From NCBI GenBank assembly GCA_031290725.1, contig JAITMZ010000125.1, forward strand, positions 1 through 6,555: a DNA stretch of 6,555 nt. The letters run 5' to 3'. The notes below the pieces were generated by a model, which did not search any database, was not told the origin of the DNA, and saw only the letters and a program-made list of their open reading frames with translations. The DNA is from Spirochaetaceae bacterium (GTDB lineage: Bacteria > Spirochaetota > Spirochaetia > Treponematales > Treponemataceae). A program made the translations under genes and the position numbers. Of the stretch, positions 1 to 4,351 are shown piece by piece (position 1 is the stretch's first letter; each line of letters starts with the position of its first letter).

Positions 1-360
1 AAAAGCATCGTCTACAATTACTACGTGGTCTATGCCAGCGACAACGCCGTGTGGGACAAACTGGTCGCCAAATACCTGTTTGACGTGGTAGGCGTGCTGC
101 CGGACAAAAAAACGCAGGCAACCATTTCCGGTATGTTCAAAGAAATTGACGAGGCGGTCAAAAACGAAAAGCCCAAAACCGAGGCGGAGTTCAAGGCGGA
201 ACTGTCCGCCCAGCAGCAGGCGCTGGCAAAGCCCCTCAGCCCCGCCGAACAGCGCGCCGCCTACCGCTCCGGTGAAAGCGCCAAAGCCGCCGCCGCCAGC
301 ACCACCCCCGCCGACACCGACTACATCACGGCGCTGGTGATTATGGCGAACGGCGGGTGA
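1..360 (+). CDS. Unrecognised protein, C-terminal part (5' end outside window)
   Basis: The frame is open from base 1 to the TGA at 358-360, giving 119 visible residues. It starts upstream of the window; the GTG at 25 is only an internal Val. The visible part begins with an aromatic-rich stretch (KSIVYNYYVVYASDNAVWDK), then a Lys/Glu/Ala-rich, probably helical segment at about residues 45-85. An Ala/Pro/Ser-rich linker follows, ending in a short hydrophobic tail (YITALVIMANGG). There are no catalytic motifs, no metal-binding cysteines and no clear membrane segment. The composition would suit an exported or periplasmic protein, but the N-terminus that could show a signal peptide is missing. 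It converges on the helicase gene and is followed by a terminator-like hairpin, so it is probably the last gene of its transcript. Codon use (GCC, GGC, CTG) matches its neighbours. That it is coding is fairly sure; its function is unknown. Confidence 0.7.
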   Translation, partial: KSIVYNYYVVYASDNAVWDKLVAKYLFDVVGVLPDKKTQATISGMFKEIDEAVKNEKPKTEAEFKAELSAQQQALAKPLSPAEQRAAYRSGESAKAAAASTTPADTDYITALVIMANGG

Positions 361-428
361 TGCACGGCCAGTGCCAGCGGGCGCTGGGGTGGCGGACGGA
401 CGAGGCTGCCGGGAAGGCGCGGGCGGGT

Positions 429-457
429 GGTCTCCGGCAATGGAGGCCGCCTTTGTT
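429..457 (+). terminator. Probable intrinsic terminator of the first gene
   Basis: Bases 429-435 (GGTCTCC) pair with 442-448 (GGAGGCC) as a 7-bp stem with one G-T wobble and a 6-nt loop. The tract GCCTTTGTTT follows. It lies about 70 nt after the stop at 360. The T tract is interrupted, so the call is moderate. A second hairpin without a T tract (CCAGCG 374-379 / CGCTGG 382-387) lies between it and the stop codon. Confidence 0.45.
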
Positions 458-520
458 TATCGCCGGGCTGGGTGGCGTTTACATAAGAGTTTTCAGGGAT
501 AAAACCCATTTTCTCTTTCC

Positions 521-572
521 TTTTTTGACTTATTCGACTTCGCAGTAAGAAATTCCTTGTAAATGAGAATTG
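521..572 (+). repeat. Upstream-box repeat, copy 1 (orphan)
   Basis: This contains TTCGACTT (533-540) and the 20-mer AAATTCCTTGTAAATGAGAA (550-569). The same 20-mer occurs on the minus strand at 2829-2810, upstream of the helicase promoter, and a looser version lies upstream of aroC. The similarity to the helicase copy covers about 52 bases with a handful of mismatches and one gap. The arms AATTC (551-555) and GAATT (567-571) form a dyad with an 11-nt spacer. Unlike the other two copies, I see no well-formed -35/-10 pair or gene start behind it. Confidence 0.75.
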
Positions 573-596
573 CGGACATCCGACCCATTGGTCTTT

Positions 597-617
597 AAAA
601 AATTCGGCAAAATGCCG
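597..617 (-). terminator. Probable intrinsic terminator of the helicase gene
   Basis: Read on the minus strand, CGGCA and TGCCG form a 5-bp stem around a TTT loop (617-605). AATTTTTT follows at 604-597. It lies about 70 nt beyond the helicase stop codon. The stem is short but the T run is uninterrupted. Confidence 0.6.
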
Positions 618-628
618 GACTCTAATAT

Positions 629-679
629 GTCGGGTTACCGCTTTTTTCAGGGTTTGGCGCAAAACCCACAAGCCCGACA
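629..679. other. Nested inverted repeat in the convergent intergenic region
   Basis: TGTCGGG (629-635) is the exact complement of CCCGACA (673-679). Inside them, GGGTTT (650-655) pairs with AAACCC (662-667) around a 6-nt loop. It starts 5 nt beyond the helicase stop codon on that gene's transcript. It could stabilise the helicase mRNA 3' end or be a degenerate repeat element. Neither strand has a T run right after it, so it is not called a terminator. Confidence 0.4.
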
Positions 680-683
680 GGCT

Positions 684-2750
684 TTAATCCCACTGGTTTT
701 CCGCCATGGCGTCCGCTAGGGATTTGTGCCGGGCAAAAATAGGGGGCACCTCCCCCAGCGCGGTGAACAGCTCCCGGTCGATTTCGTACAGGAAGGGACT
801 GGGGATCATCATTTGGGTGCGGCCATAGAGCCGGCGTTCGGCACAGGAGGTGATGTACAACTCGTCTTTTGCACGGGTGATGCCCACGTAAAAGAGCCGC
901 CGTTCTTCCTCCAACTCGTCCCCGGCTTTGTCCGCCCGGGGGAACACGCCGCTTTCCAGCCCCGTGATGACCACCCGGGAAAACTCCAGCCCCTTGGTAT
1001 TGTGCAAGGTGATCAGGGTGACCGCATTGTCGGCTTCTTCGCCGGTGTCCAGGGCGCGATCCAACTGGATGGTGTCCAGGAATTTCAGCAGGCCCTCCAC
1101 AGTGCGCGGGTAGGGGAGGGCGCTGTTGGCCAACTCCTGGAGGTTCGCCCCACGGGAGGTTCCAGTGATTTCATCCCGTTGGATGTGCAGGTCCAGCAGG
1201 CCGGTACGCTCCGTGGTCAGAGCGATAAGATCCGACAGGCGGGGGTCTCCGTCTTTCCCCACCCCCCGATGCAGTTCCGCGAATAATTCTTCCATTATGC
1301 CGCTAAATTTTCGCAGCCCCCCGGCGGTCTTCTTGTTCCCGGCCTGTGCGGCGGTCCCACATTCCGCCAGAAAAGACGAGCTTCCCTCCCGAGCCCGCTC
1401 GATGATCCGCTCTACCGTCACCGCGCCGATTCCCCTGGAGGGCTTGTTCACGATCCGGGCGAAGGCGATCTCATCCTTTGGGTTCACCAGAAATGCCAGC
1501 ACCGACAGGGCGTCCTTGATTTCCTCCCGTTCGTAGAACTTCAGCGCCCCCACCACATGATAGGGGATTTGTTTTCGCAAAAATTCGGTTTCAAACCCCA
1601 GGGATTGGGCGTTCATGCGGTATAATATGGCCCAGTGACTGTAGGGCACGCCCTTTTCGTAGGCCTGGCGCACCAGCTCCCCGCAGAAAGCCGCCTCATC
1701 GTCCTGGTCGGGGAGGAACACCAGACGGGGCTTTTTTCCGCCCACCCGTTCGGGCCGGAGGGTCTTCCCCAGGCGTCCGGTGTTTTTATTGACGATGCTG
1801 TCCGCCACGGAAAGTACCGGCGACACCGACCGGTAGTTCCGTTCCAGGCGAATCATCGTAGTACCGGGAAACTGGCCCTGAAAACCCAGGATGTTATCCA
1901 CCTCGGCACCCCGAAAATGGTATATCGACTGGTCGTCGTCCCCCACCACGCACAGGTAGGTGCCGCTTCCCGTAAGCGCCCGGAGCAGACGAAACTGGGC
2001 CACGTTGGAGTCCTGGTATTCGTCCACCAGGATGATCCGGTAGCGCGATTGGGTTTCCCGCCGCACCCCCTGATTTTCTTCCAGTAATTTTACCGGCAGC
2101 CGGATTAAATCGCCGAAATCCACGTTCCCCGTTTCCCGGAGCCGCCCCTGGTATGCCGCATAGAGTGACGAAAATTCACCGCCGGAATCAACAGCCCCGT
2201 CGCAAGCAGCGGGGTATGTTGTTTTCCCGAGAAATCGGTCCCGGGTTTCATACCCCTTTTTCGCCTCAAGGGGCGGCAGCGCCACATCTTCCGGATCCAG
2301 ACAGTAGTCTTTTGCCAGGGAAATCCGGTGGGCGAACCGGGCTGCCTGTTGGCGGGAGAGGTTTGGCGCGACCTTTGCCAGGATTGTCACTGCGTCGTCG
2401 TCATCGTAAACCGTGAAGTTTTGGTCCACCCCAGCCTCCCCCGCATAGCGCCGCAAAAATCGCGCGCCGAAGGAGTGAAAGGTGTGAATTCGGCACCACT
2501 GGGCCGCGCTTTCCAGCGCCACCGCCCGGGAAGCCATTTCGGTGGCGGCTTTTTTGGTGAAGGTTACCGCCAGTATGGACCGCGGGTCTACTCCCCGCTC
2601 CCCAATGAGCCAGGCGATTTTCGTGGTAATCACCCGGGTCTTCCCGGATCCCGCCCCTGCCAGTATCAAAAGCGGCGATCCTTCGTGGGTCACCGCCGCC
2701 AACTGTTCCGGGTTGAGCAGGGCCATCTGCCGGTCAAGTTCACTTTGCAT
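684..2750 (-). CDS. uvrD: UvrD/PcrA/Rep-family SF1A ATP-dependent DNA helicase
   Basis: This is a 3'-5' DNA helicase of the family used in excision and mismatch repair and replication-fork maintenance. Residues are numbered from the start at 2750 (688 aa). Walker A is AGAGSGKT (31-38), motif Ia AVTFTKKAATEM (61-72), Walker B VDEYQDSN (242-249), motif III GDDDQSIYHFRGA (270-282), motif IV LERNYRS (302-308), motif V LHNTKGLEF (582-590) and motif VI FYVGITRAKDE (620-630). All are in order and intact. An in-frame ATG at 2816 would add 22 residues, but it has no Shine-Dalgarno and lies upstream of a TTGACA/TATACT promoter that ends 5 nt before the 2750 ATG, so 2750 is preferred. Domain 1B carries an insert (about residues 177-189) encoded by a palindromic repeat that recurs after aroC. 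The C-terminus ends about 60 residues after motif VI, without a long PcrA-type tail. The family is certain; whether it is the UvrD, PcrA or Rep orthologue is not. Confidence 0.96.
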   Translation of the reverse strand: MQSELDRQMALLNPEQLAAVTHEGSPLLILAGAGSGKTRVITTKIAWLIGERGVDPRSILAVTFTKKAATEMASRAVALESAAQWCRIHTFHSFGARFLRRYAGEAGVDQNFTVYDDDDAVTILAKVAPNLSRQQAARFAHRISLAKDYCLDPEDVALPPLEAKKGYETRDRFLGKTTYPAACDGAVDSGGEFSSLYAAYQGRLRETGNVDFGDLIRLPVKLLEENQGVRRETQSRYRIILVDEYQDSNVAQFRLLRALTGSGTYLCVVGDDDQSIYHFRGAEVDNILGFQGQFPGTTMIRLERNYRSVSPVLSVADSIVNKNTGRLGKTLRPERVGGKKPRLVFLPDQDDEAAFCGELVRQAYEKGVPYSHWAILYRMNAQSLGFETEFLRKQIPYHVVGALKFYEREEIKDALSVLAFLVNPKDEIAFARIVNKPSRGIGAVTVERIIERAREGSSSFLAECGTAAQAGNKKTAGGLRKFSGIMEELFAELHRGVGKDGDPRLSDLIALTTERTGLLDLHIQRDEITGTSRGANLQELANSALPYPRTVEGLLKFLDTIQLDRALDTGEEADNAVTLITLHNTKGLEFSRVVITGLESGVFPRADKAGDELEEERRLFYVGITRAKDELYITSCAERRLYGRTQMMIPSPFLYEIDRELFTALGEVPPIFARHKSLADAMAENQWD
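2186..2223 (-). repeat. Palindromic repeat element inside the helicase ORF (copy B)
   Basis: On the plus strand CAACA (2189-2193) pairs with TGTTG (2217-2221) and CCCCG (2195-2199) with CGGGG (2210-2214), around a loop holding CGCAAGCA. The minus strand reads CCCCGCTGCTTGCG (2214-2201), identical to 4146-4159 downstream of aroC. The flank AATCAACA and the arm CGGGGTAT are also shared with that copy on the plus strand. Read in the helicase frame it encodes TTYPAACDGAVDS. This sits just before the conserved YQ..L...NVDFGDLI stretch, where related helicases vary in length. It stays in frame and has no stop codon. Confidence 0.8.
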
Positions 2751-2755
2751 GGTGT

Positions 2756-2785
2756 AGTATACAGGTCTATTGAAATTTTTGTCAA
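2756..2785 (-). promoter_or_regulatory. Helicase promoter, giving a probable leaderless mRNA
   Basis: On the minus strand the -35 is TTGACA (2785-2780), the spacer is 18 nt and the -10 is TATACT (2761-2756). Only five bases (ACACC) separate the -10 from the ATG at 2750. With usual sigma70 geometry, transcription would begin at or within one base of that ATG. No Shine-Dalgarno is possible on such a transcript. Confidence 0.8.
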
Positions 2786-2803
2786 GGGGCTGCGAGGCGG
2801 TCT

Positions 2804-2857
2804 CAGCAGTTCTCATTTACAAGGAATTTTTACCTCGAAGTCGAAAAAGTCGAAAAA
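2804..2857 (-). repeat. Upstream-box repeat, copy 2 (helicase side)
   Basis: Read on the minus strand, two TTCGACTT boxes 9 nt apart (2854-2847 and 2845-2838) precede the 20-mer AAATTCCTTGTAAATGAGAA (2829-2810). The ATG inside TTGTAAATGA (2816) is exactly 66 nt before the preferred helicase start, and the box ends about 20 nt upstream of the -35. It matches copy 1 at 521-572 and forms an inverted pair with the aroC-side copy. Confidence 0.75.
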
Positions 2858-2910
2858 GTTCAGGAGTAAAAGTTAGTTATCTCCCTCTATTTACAAAACT
2901 TTACTTCTTT

Positions 2911-2964
2911 TATCTCTTCGACTTGGCGGTTCAATTCCTTATTACTCTTTGTAAATGAAAATTG
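2911..2964 (+). repeat. Upstream-box repeat, copy 3 (aroC side)
   Basis: TTCGACTT (2917-2924), AATTCCTT (2933-2940) and TTGTAAATGA (2949-2958), then AAAATTGC, follow the same order as copies 1 and 2. There is about 10 nt of extra sequence between AATTCC and TTGTAAATGA. The ATG within the box (2955) is exactly 66 nt before the aroC start, the same distance as on the helicase side. Confidence 0.65.
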
Positions 2965-2984
2965 CTGCCGCGCCTTGCGCACCC

Positions 2985-3014
2985 TTGACGCTCTTTCCCT
3001 TAATCTGCTATACT
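2985..3014 (+). promoter_or_regulatory. aroC promoter, giving a probable leaderless mRNA
   Basis: The -35 is TTGACG (2985-2990), the spacer is 18 nt and the -10 is TATACT (3009-3014). Six bases (GGAGTC) precede the ATG at 3021, so the predicted first transcribed base is the A of that ATG. The GGAG is only 2 nt from the ATG and would lie upstream of the transcript start, so it is unlikely to act as a Shine-Dalgarno. Confidence 0.8.
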
Positions 3015-3020
3015 GGAGTC

Positions 3021-4133
3021 ATGTCCGGTAATATTTTTGGCACTTTTTTTCGTGCCGCCACCTTCGGCGAGAGCCACGGCCCGGTCATCGGTGTGGTGAT
3101 CGACGGCTGCCCCGCCGGCGTCACGGTGGACTTGGCCGCGATACAGGTCCAGCTTGACCGCCGCCGCCCCGGCTGGTTCGGGCAGGGCAACATCGCCGCC
3201 ACCAGCCGCGCCGAAAGCGACACCTGCGAGATCCTCTCCGGCGTCTTTCAGGGCCGCACTACCGGCACCTCCTTGGCCATCCTCATCCGCAATGCCGATC
3301 AGCGTTTCGGCGATTACGACGCCCTGAAAGACACGTTCCGCCCAGGCCACGGGGATTACACCTACTGGGCAAAGTACGGCATCCGGGATCATCGCGGTGG
3401 GGGTCGTTCGTCTGGGCGGGAGACTGCGGCGCGGGTCGCCGCCGGGGCCGTTGCGCTGGCGATGCTTCGGGTATCCCTGGGGTCGGCCTACGCTGCCGTC
3501 GCCTGGACACAGCGCGCCGCGGGCATCTCCTGCGAGACCATCGACCTGGACGCTATTGACAGCAATCCCCTACGCGCCGCCGACCCGACGGCTGCGGAAC
3601 GGATGCTGAAAAAAATCACCCGGCTGCGTGCCGCCGGGGACAGCGCCGGGGGTATCCTGGAATGCCGGGTGCGGGGCATTCCGGCGGGACTGGGGGAGCC
3701 GGTGTTCGATAAACTGGATGCGGAAATCGCCAAGGCCATGCTGTCTCTGGGCGCGGTAAAGGGCATTGAGTTTGGTGCGGGGTTTGCCTGTGCCGACATG
3801 ACGGGGAGTGAAATGAACGACCCTTTTGAGCCCGGTGAAAACAACACCGTGCGGCTCGTCACTAACAACGCCGGGGGTATCCTGGGGGGCATTTCCGCCG
3901 GCGGGGACATCCGGTTCCGTCTGGCGGTGAAGCCGGTGCCGAGCATTGCCCGGGAACAGCGCACCGTGCGTCTCGCCGGGTCCGGGATTCCCGCTGTGGA
4001 GAGCGCCGTCATCCGTGTCGGGGGCCGCCACGATGCGTGTATCTGCCCGCGAATGGTACCTGTGGTGGAAGCCATGACCCACCTGGTTATGGCGGATATG
4101 TACCTGCGCACACAGGGGGCGCATCGTGCATAA
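3021..4133 (+). CDS. aroC: Chorismate synthase
   Basis: It converts 5-enolpyruvylshikimate 3-phosphate to chorismate using reduced FMN, the last step of the shikimate pathway, in the cytoplasm. The protein has 370 residues, the usual bacterial length. Family signatures run end to end: GNIFGTFFRAATFGESHGP (3-21) with the active-site His19; DTCEILSGVFQGRTTGT (67-83); FRPGHGDYTYWAKYGIRDH (106-124) with His110; GGGRSSGRETAARVAAGA (126-143); TNNAGGILGGIS (281-292); and GRHDACICPRMVPVVEAM (335-352) with Asp338, where the family usually has Pro instead of Ala after the Asp. The in-frame ATG at 2955 would add 22 residues, but these are encoded by the upstream-box repeat and promoter. The standard family N-terminus begins at 3021, so that start is chosen. 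It has its own promoter, divergent from the helicase, and no other aromatic-pathway gene is beside it. Identification is essentially certain. Confidence 0.97.
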   Translation: MSGNIFGTFFRAATFGESHGPVIGVVIDGCPAGVTVDLAAIQVQLDRRRPGWFGQGNIAATSRAESDTCEILSGVFQGRTTGTSLAILIRNADQRFGDYDALKDTFRPGHGDYTYWAKYGIRDHRGGGRSSGRETAARVAAGAVALAMLRVSLGSAYAAVAWTQRAAGISCETIDLDAIDSNPLRAADPTAAERMLKKITRLRAAGDSAGGILECRVRGIPAGLGEPVFDKLDAEIAKAMLSLGAVKGIEFGAGFACADMTGSEMNDPFEPGENNTVRLVTNNAGGILGGISAGGDIRFRLAVKPVPSIAREQRTVRLAGSGIPAVESAVIRVGGRHDACICPRMVPVVEAMTHLVMADMYLRTQGAHRA

Positions 4134-4136
4134 GTA

Positions 4137-4175
4137 AATCAACAACCCCGCTGCTTGCGCAAGGGGCGGGGTATA
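4137..4175 (+). repeat. Palindromic repeat element after aroC (copy A)
   Basis: It starts 4 nt after the aroC stop. CCCCGCT (4146-4152) pairs with GGCGGGG (4165-4171, one T-G wobble), and CTTG (4154-4157) faces CAAG (4160-4163) inside. The stem is strong and GC-rich, but no T tract follows, so it is not a clear intrinsic terminator, although it may protect the aroC mRNA 3' end. It shares AATCAACA, CCCCGCTGCTTGCG and CGGGGTAT with the element inside the helicase ORF. Confidence 0.75.
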
Positions 4176-4251
4176 AACCACTCGCCCCGAATCAGCGCTT
4201 TCCTAAAAATCCGAATAGTTTTTAAAAAAATCCTTTTTTTTTCAAAAACCC

Positions 4252-4279
4252 TTGACAAATTTTTTTAATGTGATATAGT
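4252..4279 (+). promoter_or_regulatory. Strong extended -10 promoter for the CoA-transferase
   Basis: The -35 is TTGACA (4252-4257), the spacer is 16 nt and the -10 is TATAGT (4274-4279), with the extended-minus-10 TG at 4271-4272. A/T tracts at 4219-4250, directly upstream, resemble an UP element. Predicted transcription start is near 4286, leaving a leader of about 65 nt. The AT-rich block stands out sharply from the GC-rich genes on both sides. Confidence 0.85.
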
Positions 4280-4292
4280 TATTATATAGAGG

Positions 4293-4307
4293 GAATTTTA
4301 AAAATTC
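4293..4307. promoter_or_regulatory. Perfect 15-bp palindrome just after the transcription start, candidate operator
   Basis: GAATTTT (4293-4299) and AAAATTC (4301-4307) are exact inverted repeats around one central A, about 7-20 nt past the predicted start. In the RNA, GGAATTT (4292-4298) could instead pair with AAATTCC (4330-4336), right beside the Shine-Dalgarno. Either a repressor site or a leader fold is possible; both are inference. Confidence 0.4.
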
Positions 4308-4336
4308 GGTTCCTTAGGGATTCAAATTTAAATTCC

Positions 4337-4345
4337 AAAGGAGGG
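4337..4345 (+). promoter_or_regulatory. Strong Shine-Dalgarno that fixes the ATA start
   Basis: AAAGGAGGG is near-perfect anti-16S sequence. Its GGAGG core ends 7 nt before the ATA at 4352. No ATG, GTG or TTG in the CoA-transferase frame lies between the in-frame TGA at 4271 and the GTG at 4415, so this site points to ATA as the initiator. Confidence 0.8.
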
Positions 4346-4351
4346 ATTACC

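Noticed and set aside
726..1286. Plus-strand ORF (186 codons) opposite the helicase
   Set aside because: It is antisense to conserved helicase motifs V and VI, has no Shine-Dalgarno and no recognisable protein features.
2838..2857. Tandem AAGTCGAA units as a possible CRISPR or iteron array
   Set aside because: There are only two 9-nt units with no spacers, and they are part of the upstream-box repeat rather than an array.
2955..3020. Upstream ATG extending aroC by 22 residues
   Set aside because: The extension is encoded by the upstream-box repeat and the promoter, and the chorismate synthase N-terminus starts at 3021.
3488..4181. Two overlapping minus-strand ORFs of about 200 codons opposite aroC
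   Set aside because: Both mirror the aroC coding sequence in other frames; two overlapping frames open together is typical of GC-rich shadow ORFs.
4346..4348. ATT as an alternative rare start for the CoA-transferase
   Set aside because: It is in frame but lies only 1-2 nt after the Shine-Dalgarno core, too close for initiation.
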